From positions 1 to 14,031 of the forward strand of contig JAUYDJ010000096.1 in NCBI GenBank assembly GCA_030690025.1: a DNA stretch of 14,031 nt. Direction: 5' to 3'. Source of the DNA: Chloroflexota bacterium. Its GTDB lineage: Bacteria; Chloroflexota; Dehalococcoidia; Dehalococcoidales; JAUYDJ01. Positions within the stretch are counted from its first letter, which is position 1. Every line of letters starts with the position of its first letter. The translations under genes were made by a program, and so were the position numbers. Shown one piece after another: positions 5,000 through 12,396 of the stretch. The notes beneath the pieces are model-generated. The model ran no database searches. It was not told the origin of the DNA and saw nothing but the letters and a program-made list of their open reading frames with translations.

Positions 5000-6334
5000 G
5001 TGGCCAGACAGACACTGTTAAAATTGGGAGGAATGGAAGCGAGACTTGTCCTGTTTCCGCTAACGGCTAAGGTTAACAGTCAGAACCACCTGGTAGTTGG
5101 CGGCTGTGATACGGTGAAGCTGGCCGCCGAGTTCGGCACGCCGTTGTATGTGTTTGACGAAGCGACCCTCCGCGGCAAGTGCGCCGAATTCAGGAGCGAG
5201 TTTAACCGGGTCTATCCCGGCACGGTGGTGCTGTACGCCTGCAAGGCCTTCATCAACAAGGCGCTGTTCAACCTGCTTAACGAGGAAGGGCTGGGGCTGG
5301 ACGTGGTCTCCGGCGGCGAGATGGGCATCGCTAAGTCGGTGGGTTTCCCCGCGGCAAGGGTCTATTTCCACGGCAATAATAAGACCCCTGATGAGCTAAA
5401 AGAGGCGCTCGACTGGCCTATTGGCCGCATTGTAGTGGACAACTTCCACGAGCTGACGCTGCTGGCTGACCTGGCTGAAGGTCACAAGCAGGACATCCTG
5501 CTGCGGCTGACACCGGGCATTGACCCGCACACCCACAAATATATTACTACCGGCACCATCGACAGCAAGTTTGGCTTCCCGGTAGGCGAGTGGGACAAAG
5601 CCGTCTCCAAAGCCCTATCAACGCCCAACCTTAACCTGGTCGGCCTGCACTTCCACGTCGGCTCGCTCCTGTTCGAGACCGAACCCTATGAGAAATCCAT
5701 CGAGGTAGTGCTCGATTTTGCCGCTAAGATGAAGTCGAAGTATGGTTTTGAGCTGAAGGAGCTGGGGGTGGGTGGTGGTTTCGCTATACAGTATGTGGTG
5801 GCGTCACCGCCGCCGCCGATTTCTACCTATGCCGGGGCGATTTCCTCCCGGATTAAGAGCAAATGCCGGGAGCTCAAGCTGGCTTTACCGAAGCTCATCA
5901 TCGAGCCGGGCCGTTCCATAGTGGGACGGGCCGGGGTGGCGCTCTATACGGTGGGCGTGGTCAAGGCTATTCCCGATGTCAGGCGCTATGTTTCCGTGGA
6001 CGGCGGTATGGCGGACAATATACGCCCGGCCATCTATGGTTCCGTTTATGAAGCCGTGGTCGCGAATAAGATGTCAGAAAAGGAGGCAGGTAAGGTCACC
6101 ATTGCTGGCAAGTTCTGCGAATCAGGCGATATTCTTATCCGGGATATTGAGTTACCTCCGGTCTCCGCCGGTGATGTCATAGCTATACCCAGTTCAGGCG
6201 CCTATTGCCTGGCCATGTCAAGCAACTATAACGCCGCTTTCAAACCGGCGGTGGTCCTGGTCAAGGATGGTAAAGCACGACTGATTCGACGCCGTGAGAC
6301 GGTCGACGACCTGACCAGATGTGATTTACCCTGA
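5000..6334 (+). CDS. lysA: Diaminopimelate decarboxylase
   Basis: LysA removes the D-centre carboxyl of meso-diaminopimelate to give L-lysine, using pyridoxal phosphate. With the GTG start it has 444 residues, close to the usual 420-440. It has the alanine-racemase-like barrel first, then a beta domain. The PLP lysine is Lys82 in YACKAF. Phosphate-binding parts are HVGS (219-222), GVGGGF (246-251) and EPGRS (302-306). The beta domain supplies the catalytic cysteine Cys373 in CES and the tyrosines of GAYCLAMSSNYN (400-411). The true start may be ATG 5033, because relatives usually begin near LFPLTAKVN. However, the GGGAGGA before that ATG touches it, leaving no normal spacing, and the GTG at 5000 has only weak upstream signal. 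The gene is first in a same-strand run with holB and ricT, with 65 bases before holB, and shows no terminator in that gap. Confidence 0.93.
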   Translation: MARQTLLKLGGMEARLVLFPLTAKVNSQNHLVVGGCDTVKLAAEFGTPLYVFDEATLRGKCAEFRSEFNRVYPGTVVLYACKAFINKALFNLLNEEGLGLDVVSGGEMGIAKSVGFPAARVYFHGNNKTPDELKEALDWPIGRIVVDNFHELTLLADLAEGHKQDILLRLTPGIDPHTHKYITTGTIDSKFGFPVGEWDKAVSKALSTPNLNLVGLHFHVGSLLFETEPYEKSIEVVLDFAAKMKSKYGFELKELGVGGGFAIQYVVASPPPPISTYAGAISSRIKSKCRELKLALPKLIIEPGRSIVGRAGVALYTVGVVKAIPDVRRYVSVDGGMADNIRPAIYGSVYEAVVANKMSEKEAGKVTIAGKFCESGDILIRDIELPPVSAGDVIAIPSSGAYCLAMSSNYNAAFKPAVVLVKDGKARLIRRRETVDDLTRCDLP

Positions 6335-6399
6335 GAGCCTCATTCTGTCCCCCGGCAATTTCCCCGGGCGGAGTCCGCCTGTTTCCCTGAAGATTTAAG

Positions 6400-7422
6400 A
6401 TGTGGCAGTCAGCCGGACAAACGAGGGCGGTGTCTTTACTCCAGCGCAGCCTGGCGAAGGGGCTCTTGGCCCATGCCTATCTGCTGGTGGGGCCGCCGCG
6501 CGTGGGCAAAATGACGCTGGCCATGGACCTGGCCCGGGCTTTGAACTGTGCGGCGGCGGAGCCTCCCTGCGGCGAATGCGTCTCCTGCCAGAGAGTGGCT
6601 GCCGCCAAGCATCCCGATGTGCAGCTAATCGGCCTGCCCGCCGGGGACAACTCGGTTGAGAAAACTCGCATTGAGATAAGCATCGAACAGATTAGAGATT
6701 TGCAGCACACGGCCAACCTGCCGCCCTTTGAGGGCAAATACAAGGTCTTTATTATTAACGGGGCTGAGCTGCTTTCCAATGAGGCGGCCAACTGCCTGCT
6801 CAAGACCCTGGAGGAGCCGGCCAGCCAGGTGGTTTTTATCTTGCTGACCACCAACGACCGGCTGTTGCCCGCCACGGTAGTCTCACGCTGCCAGCGGCTC
6901 GAATTGCGCCCCCTGGCGGCCAACGAGGTGGAGTCGGCGCTGGGTAAGCGGGGGATTGAGCCGGCCAAGGCCAGGCTGCTGGCCCGGCTTTCCCGCGGCT
7001 GCCTGGGCTGGGCAATTGCGGCGGCGGCTGATGACAGCCTGCTCGATGCGCGTGCTGAGAAAATCGACCGGCTGCTCAATATCGTCCGCGCCGATTACGA
7101 TGAGCGTTTCGTTCAGGCCGGTCAGCTGGCGAGCCAATTCAGCCAGAACCGGAGTGCCGTTTTGGAGACGCTCGACCTGTGGCGGGACTGGTGGCGCGAC
7201 CTGCTGCTGGTCAAAGCCGGATTCGGCGAGGGCGTCACCAATATTGACCGGCTGGCTGTTCTTGACGAAATGGCCAAGAGCTATGACCTGCCGCAGGCCA
7301 GGATGGTGATTAATCATATCCAGGCGGCCGGGGAGCAGCTGAAATTGAATGCTAACCCCCGGCTGGCCCTGGAAGTGCTGATGCTTAATATACCCGCAGG
7401 GAGTGTGGTGAAATATGGCTGA
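6400..7422 (+). CDS. holB: DNA polymerase III delta-prime subunit (clamp loader)
   Basis: Delta-prime is part of the clamp-loader complex that places the beta sliding clamp on primed DNA. The 340-residue protein has the AAA+ clamp-loader layout. Its P-loop-like GPPRVGKM (31-38) has Met where Ser or Thr is normal. It has a zinc module formed by Cys50, Cys57, Cys60 and Cys63, then LLSNEAANCLLKTLEEP (124-140), and the SRC arginine-finger motif (152-154). The damaged P-loop fits delta-prime, which in many bacteria does not hydrolyse ATP, and speaks against tau/gamma. The C-terminal third is helical, as expected for the collar domain. The gene overlaps ricT by 8 bases, the same holB-ricT neighbourhood as in Bacillus. 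A GGCGGA/TCCGCC palindrome (6367-6379) lies in the short leader. Confidence 0.88.
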   Translation: MWQSAGQTRAVSLLQRSLAKGLLAHAYLLVGPPRVGKMTLAMDLARALNCAAAEPPCGECVSCQRVAAAKHPDVQLIGLPAGDNSVEKTRIEISIEQIRDLQHTANLPPFEGKYKVFIINGAELLSNEAANCLLKTLEEPASQVVFILLTTNDRLLPATVVSRCQRLELRPLAANEVESALGKRGIEPAKARLLARLSRGCLGWAIAAAADDSLLDARAEKIDRLLNIVRADYDERFVQAGQLASQFSQNRSAVLETLDLWRDWWRDLLLVKAGFGEGVTNIDRLAVLDEMAKSYDLPQARMVINHIQAAGEQLKLNANPRLALEVLMLNIPAGSVVKYG

Positions 7423-8221
7423 AATTGTTGGCATACGTTTCAAGAGGGCGGGTCGGGTATACTACTTCGACCCGGCCGGCATCGACCTCAAGATAAATGA
7501 CTGTGTGGTGGTGGAGACCAGCCACGGTGTGGAGCTGGGCAAAGTGGTCATTGCCCCGCGGCAGGTGGCCGAAGGTGAGGTAACCGAGCCGCTCAAGCCG
7601 GTAACGCGCAAGGCCACACCCGAAGACATCAAGCGTGTCGAGGACCTGCAGAGCAAAGAAGAAGAGGCGCTGATTGAGTGCGGCAAGCAGATTGCCCGGC
7701 TCAATCTGTCCATGAAACTGCTGACGGCGGAGTATAATCTCGACGGCAGTCGCTTGACCTGCTGCTTCAGCGCCGAGGAGCGGGTGGACTTCCGCGAGCT
7801 GGTCAGAGAGTTGACCCACAGTCTCAAGACACGCGTGGAACTGCGGCAGGTAGGCCCGCGCGATGAGGCCAAGCTGGTGGGCGGTTTTGGCCGGTGCGGG
7901 CGCCAGCTTTGCTGCGCCAGTTTCCTGACTGAGTTCGACCCGATTTCCATCAAGATGGCGAAGGACCAGGACTTACCCCTCAACCCGATGAAGATTTCCG
8001 GGGTGTGCGGCCGCCTGCTGTGCTGCCTGAGCTATGAGCGCGACCAGTACCGTGATATTAAAGCAAAGCTGCCGAAGATGGGGCAGCGGGTATCCACGCC
8101 AACTGGTTTAGGCAGCGTGGTGGGCGTCAATCCACTGCGGGAAACGGTGATGGTGGAGATGGCGGACGAGACCACTCAGGAGCTGTCGCTGGACCAGATT
8201 ACCGTCGTCGAGGGCCCCTAG
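7415..8221 (+). CDS. ricT: PSP1-domain protein RicT (YaaT)
   Basis: The 268-residue product matches the PSP1/RicT family. In Bacillus subtilis RicT forms the Y-complex with RicA and RicF, carries iron-sulfur clusters and helps RNase Y mature certain mRNAs. Here the N-terminal part (EIVGIRFKRAGRVYYFD, 3-19) is followed by a helical stretch. Two cysteine clusters typical of the family follow: GRCGRQLCC (Cys161, Cys166, Cys167) and GVCGRLLCC (Cys198, Cys203, Cys204). The final part (218-268) is a small beta-rich domain. The start ATG lies inside the end of holB with AGGGAG about 11 bases upstream. The stop codon TAG forms half of a CTAG shared with the stop of the convergent HNH gene. The sporulation link in the family name need not hold here. 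Confidence 0.9.
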   Translation: MAEIVGIRFKRAGRVYYFDPAGIDLKINDCVVVETSHGVELGKVVIAPRQVAEGEVTEPLKPVTRKATPEDIKRVEDLQSKEEEALIECGKQIARLNLSMKLLTAEYNLDGSRLTCCFSAEERVDFRELVRELTHSLKTRVELRQVGPRDEAKLVGGFGRCGRQLCCASFLTEFDPISIKMAKDQDLPLNPMKISGVCGRLLCCLSYERDQYRDIKAKLPKMGQRVSTPTGLGSVVGVNPLRETVMVEMADETTQELSLDQITVVEGP

Positions 8222-8733
8222 TTGTATTCCACCGGCAGGTATTTTTGCCATTCCTGCCGTACCTGCAGATAGTGGTGGGGGATATAGAAGTAGGTATTGT
8301 TGTGGGGTGGGGCCGGTGTGTGTCGCAGCTTCATGCCCGCTTCAGCCGGCGTCCTGCCCGCCTTGCGCCGGTTGCAGCGCACACAGGCACCGACCACATT
8401 CTCCCAGGTATGTTTACCGCCGCGGTATTTGGGAATGACATGGTCTAAGGTGATCTGCCTGGTCTGCTTGCCGCAGTACTGGCAGGTGTACTGGTCGCGG
8501 TTGAATATCTCAAGTCTGGTTAGCTTTCGCTGCGACCGTGGCCGCTTCACCTGGGAGTCCAACCGAATCACCGAGGGCAATTCAAAGACTTGGCTCGCCG
8601 AGTGCACCACGCCGGCGCCATTTTCCAGCATTTCAGCTTTGCCCTGGTAGATTAGCACCACGGCACGGCGGGCACGGCAAATATTGAGCGGCTCGTAGTT
8701 CTGATTGAGCACCAGGACTGGAAAGTTCACCAT
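8218..8733 (-). CDS. HNH endonuclease family protein
   Basis: This 171-residue protein has a C-terminal HNH nuclease domain. Zinc is expected to be held by CQYC (Cys84, Cys87) and CVRC (Cys117, Cys120). The catalytic block is LDHVIPKYRGG (96-106), with His98, followed by TWENVVGAC (109-117) and the typical ending RTPAEAGMKL (127-136). The N-terminal 75 residues (FPVLVLNQNYEPLNI) match the domain found in chromosomally encoded, widely conserved HNH proteins of unknown substrate, often not linked to phage or restriction. A role in DNA repair or processing is possible but unproved. On the minus strand TAAAAT (8757-8752) and TTGCAT (8780-8775), 17 bases apart, may be its promoter. Its stop overlaps that of ricT. 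Confidence 0.85.
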   Translation of the reverse strand: MVNFPVLVLNQNYEPLNICRARRAVVLIYQGKAEMLENGAGVVHSASQVFELPSVIRLDSQVKRPRSQRKLTRLEIFNRDQYTCQYCGKQTRQITLDHVIPKYRGGKHTWENVVGACVRCNRRKAGRTPAEAGMKLRHTPAPPHNNTYFYIPHHYLQVRQEWQKYLPVEYN

Positions 8734-8751
8734 TTGATTTCTCTGACTTCA

Positions 8752-8780
8752 ATTTTAACCAAAAACACTTAGCTATGCAA
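8752..8780 (-). promoter_or_regulatory. Candidate promoter of the HNH endonuclease gene
   Basis: Minus-strand TTGCAT (8780-8775) and TAAAAT (8757-8752) are separated by 17 bases. The -10 matches at five of six positions and the -35 at only three. Transcription would begin near 8745, about 12 bases before the ATG, leaving a short leader. Confidence 0.35.
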
Positions 8781-8815
8781 ACAACAGGTTAGCATTCCAT
8801 TCTTCTTACTATGTT

Positions 8816-8960
8816 TGACCCTATCCCCTTAATCCCCTTCCCCTATTCAGGGGAAGGGGAAATGTGTTGAGAAGGGGGCTTTGCCCCCTTCTTTTAGTTA
8901 TCTTCCCCCTCACGCATAGACTGCCAGTAATACTATGGGAGAACAGGTTGGTGAGGGTCG
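8816..8960. repeat. MITE-like palindromic element, long copy
   Basis: The left end TGACCCTATCCCCTTAATCC agrees with the copies at 4808 and 13212 (minus strand). An arm hairpin CCCCTTCCCC/GGGGAAGGGG has a 6-base loop (8834-8859). The central stem AGAAGGGGGC/GCCCCCTTCT (8870-8892) has a TTT loop. The right arm is more diverged and longer, ending in GTGAGGGTCG near 8951-8960, which is a plausible decayed terminal repeat. The right border is therefore less sure than the left. It lies just downstream of the double-AAA+ gene, whose stop is at 8968. Confidence 0.55.
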
Positions 8961-8967
8961 ATTAATC

Positions 8968-10392
8968 TCATTCAGTGCTTCTCCGGCCGGGGCTTCTTCT
9001 AGCGCCGCGGGGAGTCTCCTTCCGGTTGGAACGCGGGTCAGCACGGAAGTCGGGCGCCATGATGTTCCAGACCAGGCTTAGCTTATGGTCGAGAAAGCGT
9101 GAACTGATGGGGCTGTCAATCTCATCCAGTGAGCAGCGTGTCGTCACCACGGTGGGCAGGCGCGAGTTGTAACGGTAGTTGATGACCTGGTACAGCTTCT
9201 CCTGCGCCCAGGGGGAGGTTGACTGCTCCCCGAAATCGTCCAGGATGAGCAGGGGGGTAGTCTTGACGCCCTCAAAGAGCTGGTCGTAGGAGACCTTGCT
9301 CTCCGGGCTGAAGGTGGAGCGCAGGTGGTCAAGGAAATCGGGTATGACGATGAACAGCGCCGGCTGCTTGGCCTGGTAGCGGTAGTTGGCGATGGCGGCG
9401 GCGAGGTGAGTTTTGCCGCAGCCGGTAACACCCTGTAGTACCAGCCAGCCCTCCGGTGACTTGGCAAAGTTTAGCGCTTCGCGGAAAACGTTCTCCAGGT
9501 TTTCCCGCTGGTCGGGGGGCAGGTTGACCCGTTTGTAGTCGAAGGTCTCAAAAGTCATGGTCTTCTGCAGCTCGAACCCCGGTCCCCAGCCATACTCCTG
9601 GAAGGGCGACGGCTTGCCCTCGATGGCGTATACCTGGCTCAGCCTGGGGTCGGTCAGGCGGGCGCGCACGCGGTCTTCCATCTCGTCAACCGGTGTGCTG
9701 GTGGTAATGACGGTAGGCAGCTCGTTATTGAAGCGGTGATTGAGCAGCTGGTCGAGCTTTTCTCTTGCCCAGGGCGTGCTGGTCTGGGCGCCCAGGTCAT
9801 CCATGATAAGCAGGGGGGCGTTGCGCACCCGGTCGAACAGCTCATCATAGGGTATTTCGCTGGCCGGGCTGAAGGCAGCGCGCAGGTGGTCAAGGAGGTC
9901 GGGGACAGTCTGGAAAAAGACCGGGTAGCCGTGCTTGATGCGCTCGTTGGCGATGGCGGCGGCCAGGTGGGTCTTACCGCAGCCGCTGGCGCCAATCAGT
10001 ACCAGCCAGCCTTTCGGTTCGGCGGCAAATGCCTTAGCCGCCTCGTAGGCACGTTTGAACCTGGCCTGATTGGCCGGGTCACCGCTTCTACCCTCGGGGA
10101 GCAGGTTATCAAAGGTGAGGCGGGTCAGCGTACCCAGGTTGCTGTAGCGCTCGAGGCGGGCCTGGCTTTCTTTATCCAGCTCAGCGCGGGCGCAGCGGCA
10201 GGGCTTGGCCTTGCCGAAGTCGGGATGCCCCAGCGGCACATCGGCATAGACAAAGCCGGCGCCTTTGCATACGGGACAGACAGAGTCAGGCGGTGTTTCC
10301 CTGGCGTCAGCGCTGGACCATGTGTCCGTATTTGCCTTTGACGTATTTGTCGGGGTCTTCCTTCTTCGTAGAATCTCGCTGATATGCTCCAT
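8968..10392 (-). CDS. DnaC/DnaI-like helicase loader with two tandem AAA+ domains
   Basis: With the ATG at 10392 the product has 474 residues, about twice the length of DnaC or DnaI. An N-terminal zinc-finger-like module uses Cys39, Cys42, Cys65 and Cys67 (CPVC ... CRC). AAA+ domain 1 (about 88-258) has Walker A GASGCGKT (134-141) and Walker B LLIMDDL (194-200). Domain 2 (about 278-450) has GVTGCGKT (321-328) and LLILDDF (381-387). The two copies align well throughout (GWLVL, HLAAAIAN, DHLR, FSP, LPTV), so they come from internal duplication. Only domain 2 keeps the SRF and APDFR blocks typical of DnaC ends. The protein should load or remodel DnaB, encoded two genes upstream. The longer start at 10434 is less likely: GAAGG stands 8 bases before ATG 10392. 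Even so the gene overlaps the DnaD-like gene by 86 bases in another frame. Confidence 0.85.
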   Translation of the reverse strand: MEHISEILRRRKTPTNTSKANTDTWSSADARETPPDSVCPVCKGAGFVYADVPLGHPDFGKAKPCRCARAELDKESQARLERYSNLGTLTRLTFDNLLPEGRSGDPANQARFKRAYEAAKAFAAEPKGWLVLIGASGCGKTHLAAAIANERIKHGYPVFFQTVPDLLDHLRAAFSPASEIPYDELFDRVRNAPLLIMDDLGAQTSTPWAREKLDQLLNHRFNNELPTVITTSTPVDEMEDRVRARLTDPRLSQVYAIEGKPSPFQEYGWGPGFELQKTMTFETFDYKRVNLPPDQRENLENVFREALNFAKSPEGWLVLQGVTGCGKTHLAAAIANYRYQAKQPALFIVIPDFLDHLRSTFSPESKVSYDQLFEGVKTTPLLILDDFGEQSTSPWAQEKLYQVINYRYNSRLPTVVTTRCSLDEIDSPISSRFLDHKLSLVWNIMAPDFRADPRSNRKETPRGARRSPGRRSTE

Positions 10393-11020
10393 CACTCTTA
10401 CCTTCGGCGGACCACCGCTCCAGAATGGCGGCAATATATCTCCAGTTGCGCTTGTTCAGGTTGACGGCTTCTTTGATAGCCTCTCTAATCCAGCTTTCCG
10501 GGTACTGCTTGGCGGCGTCACGCAGTTCTTCGGCTACCATCGGGGTGAGCAGTCCGATGTTCTGCTCATACAGGGTGAAAATGTCAGGCAGCTCCGCTAG
10601 TTTAACATAAGGCGTCCCGGTCACTTTCAGTCCCGGCAGGGGAAGCTCGCCGCTCTGGATTTTGGCCGTAACCTGGCGGTTTGCCTCGGTGTTAAGCAGG
10701 TATATATCTTCAGCGGCCCCGTCTCTATCCAGCGTGACGTGCAGGAAAGTCCCCCGCTGCGCCGCCATGTCCAGGGCGGCGCGTAATGCCTTGTCCGCTT
10801 CGGCAGACTCGTCAAAGCCGCTCATCAGGCTTTTACTCGCCAGCAGCTCACGAAGGGTGACAAAGCGCGGCGAGCCTTTTTTGTGATAGAGGGTGCCCAG
10901 AATGTGAAGCGTGACTTTTAGCTCCGCCATGTCTTCGATTTGCGGCAGCAGGGTAGAGAAGAAAAAATTGGGGATGGGGGTAAACTCCATCCGGGGCGGG
11001 AAACCAGCAATCGGCTTCAT
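10307..11020 (-). CDS. DnaD-domain primosomal protein
   Basis: The 237-residue protein carries a DnaD-type C-terminal domain at about 136-203. Its main blocks are IFTLYEQNIGLLTPMVAEEL (137-156), PESWIREAIKEAVNLNKRNW (164-183) and a RYIAAILERW ending (184-193). The N-terminal part (about 11-110) looks like a winged-helix domain, as in DnaD of Gram-positive bacteria. It ends in a basic tail, DKYVKGKYGHMV. DnaD proteins bind DNA and DnaA and help bring the helicase and its loader to the origin or to stalled forks. The ATG overlaps the dnaB stop as ATGA (11017-11020), pointing to translational coupling. Its own 3' end overlaps the loader gene by 86 bases. The context, dnaB before and a DnaC-like protein after, supports a primosome role. 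Confidence 0.8.
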   Translation of the reverse strand: MKPIAGFPPRMEFTPIPNFFFSTLLPQIEDMAELKVTLHILGTLYHKKGSPRFVTLRELLASKSLMSGFDESAEADKALRAALDMAAQRGTFLHVTLDRDGAAEDIYLLNTEANRQVTAKIQSGELPLPGLKVTGTPYVKLAELPDIFTLYEQNIGLLTPMVAEELRDAAKQYPESWIREAIKEAVNLNKRNWRYIAAILERWSAEGKSDGAYQRDSTKKEDPDKYVKGKYGHMVQR

Positions 11021-12396
11021 AGCAGGCTCGGCTCTTCGCGGGCGGTGCTCATGTCTTCAAACTTGGCTGTCTCCGGCGTGAAGCGCAGGTCTATTTCACC
11101 GGTGGGGCCATTGCGGTTCTTGGCGGTGATGATGTTGGCGATGCCTTTGGGATACTCCTGTCCACCGTGTTCGACTTCCCACTCCTCCGGAGTCTTGAAG
11201 TAGTAATCATCCCGGTAAATGAACAGGACAAGGTCGGCGTCCTGCTCAATGGCGCCGCTTTCACGCAGGTCGGAGAGCTGGGGCCTGTGGGTGGCGCGGA
11301 ACTCCACGGCGCGGCTGAGCTGGGAGACAGCCAGCACCGGCGCATTTAGCTCGCGGGCCAGGGCTTTAAGGGCGCGGGAGATGTAGCTGATTTCCTGGAC
11401 GCGGTTTTCCGACTTCCCGTCGCCCTGCATCAGCTGTAAATAGTCGATAATGATGAGGTCGATGCCGCGCTCGAAATGAAGGCGCCGGGCTTTGCTGCGT
11501 ACCTGGGAGGCGCGCAGCATGGGGTAATCATCGATATAAATCTGGGTCTCGGCGAGGAGGCCCTGGGCCTCCATGATTCTCTTTTCCTCGTTTCCACCGT
11601 CAGGGTGCTTTTCGTGGGGGACACGCCGCGAATTGACGCCGGACTCGCTGGACAGCAGGCGCTGCACCAGGGAATCGCGCGACATCTCCAGGCTGAACAG
11701 GGCCACGCAAGCGCCCTGCTCCACGGCGGCATTCCGGGCCACACTCAAAGCAAAGCTGGTCTTGCCCATGCTGGGCCGTCCGGCCACGATAATCAGGTCG
11801 GCGCGCTGAAAACCGCCCAGGAACTCGTCTAGCTTACTGAAGCCGGAGCGGACGAATGGGAGCGGGGCTCCAGGGGTGGGCGTGCTGGTGGTGGTCTCAA
11901 AGTATTTGTCCAGCACCTGGCGGATATGTACCAGGTCCTGGTTGCTCTGCCCGTGGCGCAGCCGGTATAAAAGTTCCTCGGAACGGCTTAAGCTGGCCTC
12001 AACGTCGACTTCGCTGCTGTAGCCAATAGCGGTAATCTGGTTGCCGGCATCGATGAGGCGGCGCAGTATGGACAGGCGGTAGACGATTTGGGCATAGGAC
12101 TCGATGTCCAGCGAGGTAGGGCAGCTGGCGATGAGTTGGCTTAAATAGGCGGCGCCGCCAACGGTCTCCAGCTTTTTCTCGCGGTTAAGCTCCTGGGCCA
12201 CCGAAATCTGGTTTATCGCCTCGCCGCGCTGATAAATAGACAGGCAGGCCTGATAAATCAACCGGTTCGGCTCATGGTAAAAGTCCGCCGACTGCAGGAA
12301 GGAGTCAACCTTGTAAATCGACTCAGCGTCTATCAGCAGCGAGCCGTTGACAGCTTCTTCAGCATCGATGTCATGCGGTGGCAGCTTTTCATTCAA
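11017..12396 (-). CDS. dnaB: Replicative DNA helicase DnaB
   Basis: DnaB is the hexameric helicase that unwinds DNA at the replication fork. This protein has 459 residues, a normal length. The N-terminal domain begins KLPPHDIDAEEAVNGSLLID (4-23). The RecA-like motor domain has Walker A GRPSMGKTS (206-214), FSLEMSRD (234-241), Walker B LIIIDYLQLM (314-323), VLAVSQLSR (354-362) and LRESGAIEQDADLVLFIYR (377-395) near the arginine finger. No intein or insertion is seen. The start is TTG at 12396: no ATG or GTG lies in frame before the conserved N-terminus, and the ATG at 12392 is in another frame. The Shine-Dalgarno sequence GAGGAG (12412-12407) sits inside the repeat tail of the L9 gene, which dnaB overlaps by 8 bases. 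Confidence 0.95.
   Translation of the reverse strand: MNEKLPPHDIDAEEAVNGSLLIDAESIYKVDSFLQSADFYHEPNRLIYQACLSIYQRGEAINQISVAQELNREKKLETVGGAAYLSQLIASCPTSLDIESYAQIVYRLSILRRLIDAGNQITAIGYSSEVDVEASLSRSEELLYRLRHGQSNQDLVHIRQVLDKYFETTTSTPTPGAPLPFVRSGFSKLDEFLGGFQRADLIIVAGRPSMGKTSFALSVARNAAVEQGACVALFSLEMSRDSLVQRLLSSESGVNSRRVPHEKHPDGGNEEKRIMEAQGLLAETQIYIDDYPMLRASQVRSKARRLHFERGIDLIIIDYLQLMQGDGKSENRVQEISYISRALKALARELNAPVLAVSQLSRAVEFRATHRPQLSDLRESGAIEQDADLVLFIYRDDYYFKTPEEWEVEHGGQEYPKGIANIITAKNRNGPTGEIDLRFTPETAKFEDMSTAREEPSLL

Noticed and set aside
9736..10341. A 201-residue open frame on the plus strand
   Set aside because: It mirrors the double-AAA+ loader gene in GC-rich DNA and shows no family features.
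10393..10434. Fourteen extra N-terminal residues for the loader
   Set aside because: The upstream start would deepen the overlap with the DnaD-like gene, and GAAGG is placed correctly for ATG 10392.
12390..12392. ATG as the dnaB start
   Set aside because: It is not in the dnaB frame.
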